Shown: positions 37,920-49,603, numbered from the stretch's first letter. The stretch is DNA of 64,000 nt from Paraescarpia echinospica (GCA_020002185.1 CM034533.1:41014116-41078115); one strand, 5' to 3'. Numbers and translations: made by a program. Notes: generated from the sequence alone by a model not told the origin.

Positions 37920-38098
37920 AGGCGTGCCGAGCCCGACTTACCCAGATCTGCCTCAGTTCATGGTGCGGAGTCCGATCTCGGGCGAACCTATCTCCAACTT
38001 TGCCTCGCGCATACAGTGGGAACAGTACCAGCGAGCGATGCAGTACAACAGCCCCCTGGTGGCCGGCCACAGAGGCTTCAGTCCCGGCGCTCTCGCAG
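37920..38098 (+). CDS. Gli: Gli coding exon 3 (conserved N-terminal block)
   Basis: The acceptor acctttcag ends at 37919 and the donor is gtaatg at 38099. Residues 113-171. It carries SPTYPDLP, a signature of the N-terminal repressor region shared by GLI2, GLI3 and Ci, followed by FMVRSPISGEPISNFASRIQ and an RGFSP-type end (RGLSP in GLI3). A single leading A completes the Arg codon from exon 2, and the exon leaves one G. It is clearly more GC-rich than the surrounding intron, like every exon of this gene. Confidence 0.93.
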
Positions 38099-38471
38099 GT
38101 AATGGCATTATATTGCATCATGCTGTATTTCACCTAGCTGATATGGTAGATGTACGCCAATATTAGTCATATGTACAATGACAAGAAAATTTAATTTTAG
38201 GATCAACTTAGTGTTTCACCTAGCTGATACGGTATATGAATCGCAATATTCATAATATTGCAATTTTCATAATATGTACATAAATGTAAAACTGTACATA
38301 ATATCAATATTATACACAATAAAGTGTACTGCACTATTCTATTCTGTGGAATTATTTGAACACATTTAATAACATTGTGTATTTGCATTCCAGAGGTTGT
38401 TGTTGGTGCTATTTCATGTTGCACATTACAAAATTGATGTCGGCATCTAACTTTGAGTGAATTTGCTTCAG

Positions 38472-38603
38472 GATACCCGGCGGGGTATTTACCCCACCCA
38501 CCGTCGTACACCCCGTCCCTGGCACTGAGCCAGAGGAGTATGTTCAGTGAGAATCCCGCGACGCCGGGCAGCGGGAGTATCACCCTCCCTGGCTCCCTGG
38601 ATT
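38472..38603 (+). CDS. Gli: Gli coding exon 4
   Basis: The acceptor gcttcag ends at 38471 and the donor is gtacgt at 38604. Residues 173-215 (start GYPAGYLPHPPSY, end TLPGSLD). This region matches the variable stretch before the MDSTRFSSPR segment of GLI3. The phase is 2 bases in and 1 base out, consistent with both neighbours. The split codon joins to Cys, giving LDCSRLTSPR across the junction with exon 5, which matches the vertebrate MDSTRFSSPR and supports both splice sites. Confidence 0.9.
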
Positions 38604-39777
38604 GTACGTATACCAAAAGTCCCCCTACAACTCATTCACCATAAGTGTAGTCTTCAATATTGGGTAACTTTTTTATGGTTTCAGTGTAACTTACACAATT
38701 ATACACAAATGCACCTCAATATGATGTAACTTTAGGGCCAATAGTCGTGTTAATAAGGAAGCTACGAAGGTGAGAATTTGAAATAGTAGGAAATTATCTT
38801 CTCACTGGTAGGGATAATTCAAAAAAGTTTCAAATTGTGTAAGTTATGGTTTCCACCAATCCTTTCTAATCCTTTCTATAATAAAAATATCCAGATTTTT
38901 TCACCCAATAATTGTGCTTGAAGTCGCCATACACAAAAACAAATTTCATTAGCATAAGTAATTTTCGTATTTAGTAAATGATTCCTTGTTGTTATTATCA
39001 TTGAAGAGACACAGGTTTTATGCTGTAAGCTTTACTATGATTTTTTTTGGGTTTTCTTGCACTTTTTTAATGATGCTGATGTCCTGTTTTATTGCCCAGT
39101 ATTGAAGGTATACACATATCATTGACCAGGTCCATTGCTGCCTATACCTGTAATGTGAGAATAGTAATTTACATGCTCAGTCGGTTTAATAAAAGATGTG
39201 TGTAGTTTTGTTTAAATCATCCAGATAATTTACTTTGATAATTAGCTTAAAGACTATATGGATTAGGACACTGTATGTTCTTGGACACCCTAAAAATCTA
39301 TCAAATTTATTATATTTGTATACCTTATATTTTTGGACACCTGTAAAAATAATTCTTCTATGTTCTTGGACTCCAGTTGTTAGTGATCATTTTATGAAGT
39401 ATAATTTTTTAATGCTGACATTAGAAAGCTGTATTAATAAAATGTATAGTCAAATGAGACACAAGGTCAGGACTTGTTCGTGTTCGTGAATATTCGGACA
39501 CCGTTTCGTCGAAGTGTTTCAGTTTCTTATGTTTCTGAACAGCTGAGAATTTAATTATTTTTAGGCACCTGATTACATACAGTCGTTACAGGAGATAAGA
39601 TCTATTACTAAAGTAAATTTTGACAGAAAATAATTGGCAAACTAACTCTTGTTATTACTGTGAAATAATAATAAGTTCTCATAAAATATGAAGTCTTGAT
39701 TTCATTTGGGGGATATCAACAGCTTCGTGTTAGTACCATTCCAATGCCTGTATCATGCCCTGTGTTTGACCTTGCAG

Positions 39778-39972
39778 GTTCACGACTCACCAGTCCAAGG
39801 CCGTCTCTTGTTGGCAAGAGTAGCCGCAAGAGGGCGCTCTCGCATTCGCCATTCTCTGACTGCGGCCTTGACATTGAGAGTCTGACCCGGAGTTCCGAGG
39901 GGTCACTGCGGATGACCCCATACACTCCGAACTCGAGAAGTTCCAGTGGATCTTATGGACATTTGTCAGCAG
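39778..39972 (+). CDS. Gli: Gli coding exon 5 with the SYGHL Sufu-binding motif
   Basis: The acceptor ccttgcag ends at 39777 and the donor is gtgaga at 39973. Residues 217-280. It encodes SRKRALSHSPFSD (SRKRTLSISPLSD in GLI3) and ends in SGSYGHLSA. SYGHL, at visible residues 274-278, is the established Suppressor-of-fused binding motif of Gli/Ci proteins. Its conservation predicts Sufu binding and cytoplasmic or ciliary tethering. The next intron contains a G-quadruplex-capable tract. Confidence 0.96.
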
Positions 39973-40124
39973 GTGAGAGTTGTGAAGAGCGGGGTAACAG
40001 TGGTGCAGCAGGCTCTAAATGCTGAGGGCTCTCGGCAGTCTGTTAAATCTACCTAACTACTCTATGGCTGTGATATCTGAAATACCTAGCATGTGTTGAC
40101 ATATGTGAAGTTTATTTTGTGCAA

Positions 40125-40290
40125 GCAGGTAGGAGTGAGTGGGTGGGCGGGTGGGTGGATGGATGGGTATTAGTTAGGTGGGTGGGTAGGTGAGTGAGTG
40201 TATGTGCATGTGCGCGCGTGTGGGTGTGCGTGATGTGTATTTGCTTGTGCATGTGCGAAAAAATTGAGTGTGTTTGTATGTGTGTGAAGT
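40125..40290 (+). repeat. G/T-rich simple repeat with G-quadruplex motif
   Basis: Gli intron 5. GGGTGGGCGGGTGGG at 40141-40155 is a canonical four-tract quadruplex motif on the sense strand, followed by GGGTGGGTAGG and GTGTGCG-type repeats. It lies about 150 bp after the SYGHL exon. Confidence 0.8.
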
Positions 40291-40548
40291 TTATTTTTTG
40301 TATGCATCGTTTTATATTTGGTGATAAATATGTTGTGATTGGTGTGTTGGGTATTGTCTTATGTTTAGTTGATTGTCTGAGTTGCATTTGTTGCATGCTT
40401 TATCTTAGTATGTTAAATTCATTGTCTGATATCTGTTGAATACACAGCATGATGAGGTTATCAATAACACCATCACATACAGCTCACCCACCACACAGTT
40501 TGTCTTGAGTTGAGTTGACCTCTGACCCCAGACATCTCCCTGTTTCAG

Positions 40549-40751
40549 CTGCCTTTGGCCTGCTCAGCCCCACCCACAACCTTCCTCAACACCCCTTCTG
40601 GCCTCACAGCAGTCTTCCCAGCTCCTCCCCCTACTACCCCTCCCTGTTCCCCTACCCCAATATGCTGCCCCATGGCCACCCAGGGAGTGGGAGTCTGCCC
40701 ACCAGTCAGCCCATGGTCCAGCCCCTGGGCCCCTCCAAGACGCAATCCCAA
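40549..40751 (+). CDS. Gli: Gli coding exon 6 (Pro/Ser-rich linker)
   Basis: The acceptor tgtttcag ends at 40548 and the donor is gtaagt at 40752. Residues 282-348. It is rich in Pro, Ser, His and Tyr (LLSPTHNLPQHPFWPHSS, then PNMLPHGHPGSG) and corresponds to the low-complexity linker between the Sufu motif and the zinc fingers in GLI2/3. It starts with two bases completing an Ala codon and exits in phase 0. Conservation is weak beyond composition, but splice phase and position are consistent. Confidence 0.88.
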
Positions 40752-42029
40752 GTAAGTGGAAGAACCCTACGTTTAGTACATTTCTGTTTCATGAAATGTT
40801 AGCCTTTTGATGTTTTATTTTATTACTAACATTTTATTAGCTGTACAATTTTTTTATTTAACAAAATATTAATATTTCTGTATGATTGATTTGATTACTC
40901 ACATTTTATTAGCTGTAAAAAAATGTTGTTTAACGAAATGTTAGCATTTTTATACGTTGAGTTTTATTACTCAAATTTTAGTATCTGTATTAATCATTAT
41001 GTAAGTCTTAGCATTTTATTGTCAAAGTCCTTGAACAGAGTTGTACTCTGGTGTGAGTGTAAAAATATAGTATATTATTATTATTATTGATGATGGGTTG
41101 CTAGGCGACGACAGGAAATCATTCAAAATTATGTAGTGGTTATATTTCTTTTATTTTATTACTATTACAGCTTTGTTTGTTTATTTGATTTTATCTAACA
41201 TTATCTTGAATGTACGGTGCATACACCCCCCCTTTTAGTAGTGTCTGACACTGTTCTCCAATGCCAGCTTTGGCTGTTTGAATCATCTTTCTAATTTAAT
41301 TTCTGTCAACGTCACACTAGATTTAAAGCTAAGTGATGACAAAAATATTGAGAGGTCCACCTAAATTATCAGATTTGCGGTGTTCTGGTATCTGTTGGCT
41401 CATTATCTGGATGCATAAATAATTTGCCAGTCACGTCTATTGAGATAGCTATACACAGTAACATAAGAAAATTAATGTATATCCCTGCTTATTAGAACAT
41501 AACATATGACATATTTTCTTGTCTCATCATATGTGTTAAGCATACTGTATGCTCAATAGAAGAAATATGGTAGATACAAATTTCACTCACCTGGAAAGCA
41601 CATTAACCACACATTGGACGAGTTACTCAGGTTTTGTTTATTTGGTCTAATAAATGTAGTATATGTTTATTTGAATAGTAAATCAACTACTGGTATGTTT
41701 TCATAATGGTGGTGTACATCTATGGTCAGAATAAATACCTTTGTGTTGTCTTGCATAATCACTAATAAATATTTGTCAGCTCTGATAATACATAGCTGCA
41801 ATAGCTGCAAATTCATTTTGCTGGTATTTTGCTTTGATTTATTTATCTTTTGAAAGGAAATATCTACTACAAATCTGCTCTGATATGACATTGATGTGAT
41901 GTTTATGAGCATTACTGTTTTCAAGTTATCTTTAATCGCAACACAATCTATACTTTCAATACAGAATAACTTGTTCCATTAAAAAAGTGAATCAATATTA
42001 AAATAGTTTTATAAAATTTATGTTATCAG

Positions 42030-42141
42030 ATGTCGTCGACAACAATTAAAGACCAGTCGAGCCACAACCAGGTGTCAAGTACTGTGAGTCACAAGGAGAT
42101 GAAGAAGTCAAAGGTGAAGACAGAGATGGATGATTTCCCCG
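42030..42141 (+). CDS. Gli: Gli coding exon 7
   Basis: The acceptor gttatcag ends at 42029 and the donor is gtacgt at 42142. Residues 349-385. It starts MSSTTIKDQSSHNQVSS and ends KKSKVKTEMDDFP. The end matches KRSKIKPDEDLPSPG of GLI3, a basic/acidic segment before the zinc fingers. Phase 0 entry, phase 1 exit. The in-frame ATG at the exon start is not needed as a start codon, but it could begin an N-truncated isoform. Confidence 0.9.
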
Positions 42142-42199
42142 GTACGTGTCAATAAGGGATGACTATGGATCAAAACATCTTTAATGTTTACAAGAATTC

Positions 42200-42541
42200 T
42201 ATGCTTACTTATGGATGCCGTGGGCGCCATGTGCCGCACAGGGCATGCTCAAAAGTCCGCCAGTCTGCCCTCTCAGCCGCCCTCCGTGCCGCCGCTGCCC
42301 AGGATTTCCACCCAAAGGCATCTTGTTCTTTCTCCATCATTCGTCGCCACTTCTCTTTTTGTATTCCGATCTCTTCCCCATAATTCATCACTATACGGCA
42401 GTCATTTGTTCACTCAAATCTAAGGATATGGCCAATAAAAATCCATTGCTTAGCCTTAATGATGTCTGTCATCCTACTTAGAATTCTATGTAGTGTACAG
42501 GTAATCTATACAGCATGTCCATATAAGAAATCCTATCCAGC
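42200..42541 (-). pseudogene. LINE ORF2 C-terminal fragment
   Basis: The minus strand reads AKQWIFIGHILRFE, a frame break, then EKWRRMMEKEQDAFGWKSWA and WRTFEHALCGTWR. This order (W-x-x-I/L-GHILR, TWRR..E..GW.W, then W....ALC) is the C-terminal region after the RT domain in several invertebrate LINEs. In Gli intron 7; out of frame internally, so inactive. Confidence 0.65.
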
Positions 42542-42547
42542 TTCAAT

Positions 42548-42790
42548 TATCTAGGGAGCGTGGCTAATGTAGTAGTTAGCACATCCGCCTGGCATGCCAA
42601 CACTCCAAATTCGAAATTCACATTAATGTTGGTCCCGTTTCAATTTGGGACGTAAAAGAACCACTGAGGACGACAAGCACCCTGGCAGTGACCACCCTCA
42701 GTGCCAGCATATAAAGGTCGGTTTGGCGATAATGTTCTGAAAAAGGCTGACTAGTTGAATGAGACCTCATAAGACCATAACATTGTAACC
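42548..42790 (+). mobile_element. tRNA-like SINE, second family
   Basis: The head GGGAGCGTGGCTAATGTAGT, with AGTTAGCACATCCG as A-box region and AATTCGAAATTC as degenerate B box, then TTGGGACGTAAAAGAACCAC and CAGTGACCACCCTCAGTGCC. It runs directly into a LINE 3' end at about 42790, so SINE and LINE ends abut. Confidence 0.6.
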
Positions 42791-43148
42791 CTAATCAGTT
42801 AGTAGAATGTTGCAGAGCGCTGGAAACAACTAGAACTACTAATTCTGACTTCCTTTTTGTTCCTAGAGTGAACACTAATGTTGGAATTAGGGATTTTTCT
42901 GTTGCTGCACCAACTCTTTGGAATATGCTCCCTCTTAGTGGTAGATAAGTTAAAAATATTACACAATTCCGCCGTCATTTTAAAACCTTGCTAATCCACC
43001 ACAGCTCTGGCGTATCCATCCATCTGTTGACAACTTGAATACTACTTATCTATTATGAGATTGACCAACCGTTTGTCTTGATGCACCTCTGAGCTTGGTT
43101 TCCAAGGATTTAGGCACAATAGAAATTACCTTATTATCATTCATAGGT
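42790..43148 (+). pseudogene. LINE (jockey/CR1-like) C-terminal and 3' end fragment
   Basis: Frames read FLFVPRVNTNVGIRDFSVAA then PTLWNMLPLS, an end-of-ORF2 motif, followed by noncoding 3' sequence with CCAAGGATTTAGGCACAATA and a TTATCAT tail. The same family lies reversed at 51955-52610. Confidence 0.75.
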
Positions 43149-45059
43149 ATTGTTACAGATCGGCGAGGTCTCTGTAACTAGATGGCTCAGGTCTATTAGG
43201 GTTCGATGTTAATTACGTCAACACTTGTGAATGCGGGCGGCAACCGTAATCAACGCAGTAAGGAACAATGGATATTTAATTAATTTTGTTGCATATATAT
43301 GAATACCAAAACAACTCTTTTATTGTAACGATAAACACAACAACATCTCTCCTCTACCCTACCTCGGCTCTCAGATAAACTTTGAAACCCCCCAAAATAC
43401 TAGAATGGCCGTTCAAAAAAATGAAATGTTATTCACACTCAAGAGAATTTCACTATTACGATATCTGCTCCGCTTGGATTCAAATAAATAGCATGGAGGG
43501 ATCTACACCACCCCCAGTATAGGGAAAACTAATGTCTTAATTACATACATAGATCGGGAATCTATACTATTCCCAAAATACAGTGAGACAATCTCTTAAT
43601 CACATATAATGTACAGTTCACAGTAGACTAGTCGGTTCTAACAGCAATATATGATATTGAATTGTCACTTCCCTACATACGGTCTCACCGCGTAGTTGTA
43701 CGAATGTTTGCTCCGTTAGCTCGACTTGGCTAGTTCGTCATGAGGTTACATGATGACCGTTCGACGAAAATGTCCATCTCATTGTCCGTACGCCGTATGC
43801 GCTCCCCTTGACCTGCTGGCTTGCTGACCTGGCTCGGCTGACCATTTGCCTGAAGTGTCCTTCCCGCTGTCCTCTGCTCCGATCGCCGTCACGCGCTCGC
43901 CTGGTCATGTTGACCCAGCTGTCTCACTTCGTGTCGCACCTCGTCTCGTCGATCTACAGACGATGCCTGCCCTCGCTACGATTCGCCTGCCACAAATCTT
44001 CAACACACGCTCAACACATATCTTTGCCACGCGCTCGCTACGTCCGTGCCTTTCTCGACCCGCTACGCTGGTCATTCGCTCTCCTTCTCAGCTGTGTAGA
44101 GACCCCGGTCTGCACTCTTGCAGATGCCTCCACACGTACACTTTTATAATGGGAACAACATCTTTCTAGTTCCCACACAACCTAGCACGTTCTCTCACTT
44201 TGCCTACCTCTAGGCACCGGGGTGACACTTCACCATTACAGCCCCATATGTTTCTAAATTTCACACTGCCTACCTCTAGGCATCAGGGTGGCAACTCCCC
44301 ATTACAGCCCTGTATCTCTTCTAAATTTTTCCATGTACTCCGATCTTTGCAAGACCCTTCTCGACACCGGAGTGACACCACGCCATCATAGCCCCATTAT
44401 CTCTTCCAAATTCACACGTGCCTGATCTCTGCCAAAGTTGATATTTCTTACCTGTCATTTACTTTTATAGCTAGTCCAAAAGGCATAACACATGACTGGA
44501 TTGAACCAATGAAATCAACAAGATTGCGATAATGAGTCATACCTAATTTATGCATCATGAGAACACCCCTATAATTATAATAATGTACTCATCCACAACA
44601 ATGCCAGCTAATTAAAAGCTAATTATAACACTTAATTAAAGGCTAATTATAACCACGATTACCACGCTTTAGTAGGCACACCTGAAAACCTGCACTGGTC
44701 TATAATTAATTACGCAACACCTGCCTGACCTTCCTACTTTAACAAATTGATGAATCCAAAATCAGGAAATAGATTTAAAAAATACTTAAATAGCAGAAAT
44801 GCTACAGATATGTTAACAAATTTATCAAAACCTTTAAATATAATATTAAAAATAGTTTTCAGAGTTATTTATTTGTTGCTCAGACAGTTGCTGAATATTT
44901 TAAAATAAATGTCTAGATCTTGTCATAACTTCAGTAGTTGAGGGTTTTATTAGTTTCTAAGAGAAATTTCAGAAGGAAATCATTGCCCAAGCCTACACAT
45001 GAGAATGCTTACATACTGTAATTATTGCATTATAGTGATTATGTTTTAACATTGTTGTA
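43149..45059. other. Gli intron 7 interior: unclassified repeat with GC-rich core and tandem block
   Basis: Starts with a hairpin GTTACAGA...TCTGTAAC (43153-43180). 43680-44150 is GC-rich with CTCG-rich sequence and open frames of up to 113 codons that lack a domain. 44200-44410 has three diverged copies of a roughly 70-90 bp unit (CCTACCTCTAGGCACCGGGG, TGACACTTCACCATTACAGC). It could be a decayed LTR or DNA element; ends not established. Confidence 0.4.
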
Positions 45060-45120
45060 TTTTAAGCACCTTTCAGCAGACATGGCGCGCTATACAAATA
45101 AAGCAATTATTATCGTTACA
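45060..45120 (+). mobile_element. LINE-type 3' tail
   Basis: AAGCACCTTTCAGCAGACAT then GCGCGCTATACAAATAAAGC and an ATTATTATCG end, the common L2/CR1-like tail form. It ends about 18 bp before the zinc-finger-1 exon of Gli. Confidence 0.6.
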
Positions 45121-45137
45121 ATTGTCTCACATGACAG

Positions 45138-45298
45138 GAACGCCAGCGGAGGTGAAGCCATGTCACGAAGGACGACCTCCAGGCAGTGACCTTGACGCCC
45201 ACCGAATGTTCTATGACGCAGAGCCGGACTTTGTCGAGACGAATTGCCACTGGATGGATTGTGAACTGGAGTTCAACACTCAGGAAGAACTAGTCAGG
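45138..45298 (+). CDS. Gli: Gli coding exon 8: first half of zinc finger 1
   Basis: The acceptor atgacag ends at 45137 and the donor is gtgagt at 45299. Residues 387-439. The end ETNCHWMDCELEFNTQEELV matches [20 protein letters not shown] of GLI3. Cys422 and Cys427 are the two cysteine ligands of finger 1; the histidine ligands come from the next exon. The pyrimidine tract before the acceptor is weak, and a LINE-type 3' tail (45060-45120) ends about 18 bp upstream of the exon, so this acceptor lies at the edge of inserted sequence. Confidence 0.95.
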
Positions 45299-45375
45299 GT
45301 GAGTGGAGGACCTGTTGAGAGGAGAAATCCGGTGTCACAGGTCGAGAGTTGTTCCATGCCTGAAGTAGGCATCTA

Positions 45376-45690
45376 CAGCACAGTGGTGCAGTGGCTAGAG
45401 CAATGTACTCTCGACCGAATGAACTCAGGTTCGAATCCTGTGCTGTGGTGTTGAACCTTGGACGAGTTCGTTTATTCTACGTTGCTCCATTTCACTCAGC
45501 TGTATGAATGAGTACCTGGCTATAGACAATGGTGGATATTTGTGTATGTATAGTCTTTGCGCATTAATTGCAGCATGGCTGAATGCTTCCCAGAGAAGTC
45601 GAGATGGTGTTCAATTGAACAGATCTACCAGGGAGTAAAGTGTAAAATGCCTTGAGCGGTCCTGAGGACTGGATATTGCGCTGTATAACA
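45376..45690 (+). mobile_element. tRNA-derived SINE, copy 3 (fullest)
   Basis: A box GTGCAGTGGCTAGAGCAATG, B box CAGGTTCGAATCC at 45427-45439, the body GGCTGAATGCTTCCCAGAGA and the tail CCTTGAGCGGTCCTGAGGAC, then GCGCTGTATAA. This is the most complete tRNA head of the three copies. In Gli intron 8. Confidence 0.82.
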
Positions 45691-46189
45691 ACAGGTGGTT
45701 TGTGTAAATAATACGTGTATGTTTAAGCTTTTGTTAGAATACATAGTTTAAATATAATCAATACTGCAATAATATCCAGGAATAAATTAATAATAAGAAG
45801 ACTAAAACATAGAAAGTAAAATATGGCTAGTTCTGGTTCATGGCAGTATCATTGATGGTCAATGGTCAAAGATCAGGTCAAGTAGTATACAGCACTTGTG
45901 TAGGTACATTGTGCAGCCCTGAAGTAAAGTCAGAAATAAACTAATAATGTGTGTGATAACGTCACCGAAACTAGATACAAAATTTGCTCAAGCAAATCAG
46001 ATATGTTCAATTATTTGTGAAAAAAATATGAACTGAGACGGGCAAAAATAATCAAAATGTGGAGGGATTTATATTTACATAGAATTATATATTGTATAGA
46101 TATAATGGCCTCAGTCTTAGTAAATCCAAACCCAGATTTTGAACACGTCCTCTATTGAGCTGTCCTCACACACACATGTAACCTTGCAG

Positions 46190-46339
46190 CATCTAAACGT
46201 GGACCACATTCAGTCGAACAAGAAGGCGTTTGTGTGTAAGTGGTCAGACTGTTCGCGGCAAGAGAAACCATTCAAGGCCCAGTACATGCTTGTTGTCCAC
46301 ATGAGACGACACACCGGCGAGAAACCACACAAGTGCACG
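46190..46339 (+). CDS. Gli: Gli coding exon 9: end of finger 1, finger 2, start of finger 3
   Basis: The acceptor accttgcag ends at 46189 and the donor is gtaggt at 46340; 50 codons, phase 0 at both ends. Residues 440-489. His440 and His445 (HLNVDHI) complete finger 1. Finger 2 uses Cys455, Cys460, His476 and His480 in [20 protein letters not shown], nearly identical to vertebrate GLI. Cys488 opens finger 3. In known GLI-DNA structures fingers 4 and 5 make most base contacts, and finger 1 makes no DNA contact. Confidence 0.97.
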
Positions 46340-47600
46340 GTAGGTGGCGCTTCAGTGTCAGTCCATCCCACCAGATGGCAGTCAGTCTAGGTGTGTCGTC
46401 CACTGCAATGTTAATGTTACTAGATACTAATACTACTGCATACTAATACTACTGCATACTAATACTATTGTGCTTTTGTTAATTCAAACCATGTTACTAC
46501 ATAACAAATTGATGTTTCTTCTGCTGTTGCTAAGAGTTTACGTTGGCATCAAGAATAAAGATCCATCATTTATTAGTCATGTTACGTGTATAAAATATAT
46601 ACATGTCTATTTTTTTACAGTACATGTAGAAATGAGACAACAACATTTTATGAGTTTAATAATAACACGTTTTCACAAAACGACTTTGCTGCCGTGTTAA
46701 CAACACAGAACTAATGTAATAAATTGGAAACATACTAATCAATCAATAGCATGGATAAGATTATGGATATGTTGTAGACGTTACAATATTATAACAATAT
46801 CTGTTTCTCTCGCCGCCACCAGAAGTGCACAGACGGAGGTATAATTTCTAGTCTTCTTTCTTGATCTTGTGCTCTCTTAGTTCCCTTTCTAATCTGCTCA
46901 TCTTGTCTTTGTATTTTTTTATTGTTTTATTTAGTTGTCTGTTGCATTTACAGTCCTTGGTCTGTGTTTCGATGTCTTCACTTTCCTGTGTTCAAGTCAC
47001 TTCCAAATATGATCTTAATCTACCTATTGCGTCTTGTGTTAGGCCAATAAGCTGGAATTCGTTGTCTTCTGTCATGATAATCCAGCACTGATTACAGTGT
47101 GATCAGTTGAGTCACAAAACTGCCACTGCCAAATGCTCTTCTGTTGGCTTACATTCTCCATTGGAATTGCATAGAAATAATGTATTGAAACTGTAATAAA
47201 AATTGCATCCCTAAATCTTGCATACGACATCAGTTTCTTTCATTGGATGAATATTAATATGGATGTTGTTAGTAGTTTTTATGAGCCTGAGATGAGTGAA
47301 TAGTTCAGAAATTAGTAGTGAATGTTATTTGCCCTGCTTGTGGCTGACCTGGTAGCTGTCTTTACATATAAGCTAATTAATTCTTGATTAACATGCTGAA
47401 GGATGCCTTGCATTCTACGACATTACATTGCCGAGTATGTATGTACGTGTCAATGTCAGAAATACTCTGGAGCATCCAAAATTTCATTGGACTGAATGAT
47501 CATGAATTGTCATATTAATAAGATATTCAAATAGCAAGCTCAGTATAAATCTGTACAGTTATTAATCCAACTGTTTGATAAAAATTATTCGCACTCGGGT
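46340..47600. other. Gli intron 9, no gene recognised
   Basis: A short ACTACTGCATACTAATACT repeat lies at 46420-46465. Nothing else recognised. Confidence 0.5.
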
Positions 47601-47603
47601 ATA

Positions 47604-47792
47604 CAGTCGAACCTCGCTTTACTGTCACCTCAGTAATACAGCCACCTCACAATTAAGGTCACCCTAGGATAGTCCCAGATAATTCCCATACACTGTAAAG
47701 TATAGGAGATTAGTCCCACTAATATGGTCACCTCGCTGTTCAGGTCACTTTTGGCCAGTCCCAAGGGTTACCCCAATAGAGAGGTTCCACTG
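47604..47792 (+). mobile_element. Tigger/pogo-like MITE, copy 2
   Basis: 189 bp with ends CAGTCGAACCTCGCTTTACT and (complement) CAGTGGAACCTCTCTATTGG, flanked by TA on both sides (47602-47603, 47793-47794). Internally it repeats GTCACCT/GGTCACC motifs. Opposite orientation to the 17.2-kb copy. Gli intron 9. Confidence 0.85.
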
Positions 47793-47973
47793 TATTCCAA
47801 CTCATACAAATCATCATACAAGCCATCATATTTTGATACAATGCAGCATACAAACCAGTTTACAAGCCAACATATAGACAGCAGGCATGCAGTATATTTC
47901 AGTAAATTGTGCGTGCATTTTCCCTCCCATTTCAGTTTGAGAGGCTTGCAAGCAAGCAAACGTATGTAGGTAG

Positions 47974-48252
<279 letters not shown>

Positions 48253-48670
48253 TAGGAGTTTTTGTAAATTTTTGTTGGGTTTTGGTTAACCTTTTCTTAA
48301 AGGTCTGTAACAAGAAAGATTTAGTGTGCTTATTTCAATAAAGTTGAAGTCATCTGTTTTTTGCAGAATTGTTATGTAAATCTACAGTAAAATTATTAGT
48401 AGAATTTACTCTGTGTTCTTTTTGTATTTGGATGGTAAAGGTTTATTGCGTAGCTAGTACATAGAATACCGTTTAAATTTAATGGAATCATTGATCTAAG
48501 TTGGAATAAATTCTTATCCCTACTGAATTTAAAATGTACTGCTTATGTGAATCAGCCACTTAATAAAAATCACTTTACCCTGGGCCGAAATAATTATATT
48601 TAGTATACTGTGGTATCTATTGCAGTGCGTAATGTAGACAAGCCATTCACAAAACTCCATGTGTTTACAG

Positions 48671-48877
48671 AAGCCATACGTGTGCAAGGCCCCCGGATGT
48701 ACAAAGCGATACACGGACCCGAGTTCTCTACGCAAGCACGTCAAGACGGTCCATGGGCCAGACTTCTACGCCAACAAGAAACACAAAGGGGACCAGCCGT
48801 CTCCAGGTGGCAGCAGCAGTGGTGGTGGTGGTGCCATGAACGATGCTAGCCCGAGAAGCGACAACAATGATGATCTA
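48671..48877 (+). CDS. Gli: Gli coding exon 11: finger 5 and Ser/Gly-rich tail
   Basis: The acceptor gtttacag ends at 48670 and the donor is gtgagt at 48878; 69 codons, phase 0. Residues 545-613. Finger 5 uses Cys549, Cys554, His567 and His572 and contains [19 protein letters not shown], which is invariant in Gli and contacts the GACCACCCA-type site in known structures. A basic segment (NKKHKGD) follows, probably part of the nuclear localisation signal, then a GGSSSGGGG low-complexity run. Confidence 0.97.
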
Positions 48878-49403
48878 GTGAGTACAAAAACAACACGATG
48901 ATGATGTCGACTCTGTTGTAGGTTGTGGTGGGTTAGAGCAATGTCAGTCAAGGAGACACCTATTGTCATTTTGAAACTTGGGCATCTTTGTTCACCCTAC
49001 CCAAAGATGTCATTTCAGTCTGATTGCATTTGGTTATGGTAATTGTTTTGAAGTGAGCACTATTTAGTACTAATACTGAAGTCTTATATAATGCTGGTGC
49101 CTGCCAAATAAAGGCGCTAATAGTCTGTGACAATTTAAAAATAGTCAAATTAACAATTATAAAACCATTATACTAAGTGTCATAAGAGCAGTATTCTGAA
49201 CATTAGAAAGTTAGTATCAGATATATGTCATCATAAAATCAGTAAATATGATAAGATCATTATCAAAATCATATAGAACCGTTATTATAGATTTGACAAG
49301 TTTAGTGACCTATGTGATATGCTGCATGTAGAGTTTGTGTTGCTATCAGCAGCCTTCAGCTAACTATTTGACTCCTCACTGACATCTCATCAATGTTTTG
49401 CAG

Positions 49404-49505
49404 GACAAGAAGTCCGAGACTAGTGACCAGATGACCAACATAAAGACAGAGGACTCAGTCCCAATGTCACAGATGCCTTCCAATGACAGTCAGGAATTAA
49501 AACAG
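49404..49505 (+). CDS. Gli: Gli coding exon 12
   Basis: The acceptor ttttgcag ends at 49403 and the donor is gtgacg at 49506; 34 codons, phase 0. Residues 614-647. It starts DKKSETSDQMTNIKTEDSVP and is acidic and Ser/Met/Gln-rich. IKTED resembles a sumoylation consensus (psi-K-x-E); vertebrate GLI3 has the comparable VKAEKP/VKTVKAE stretch here. That role is inferred from the motif only. Confidence 0.88.
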
Positions 49506-49603
49506 GTGACGCTTCATTCACATTTAATCATCAATTGTGGTATCTAGTCCACAAGTCAGCTGTGAATTGCTTTCATTCAGTAGTTTGTTATGTCAATTGC
49601 TCA

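Noticed and set aside
39716..39777. Extension of Gli exon 5 upstream into the open frame
   Set aside because: CCTTGCAG acceptor and the conserved LDCSRLTSPR junction place the exon start at 39778.
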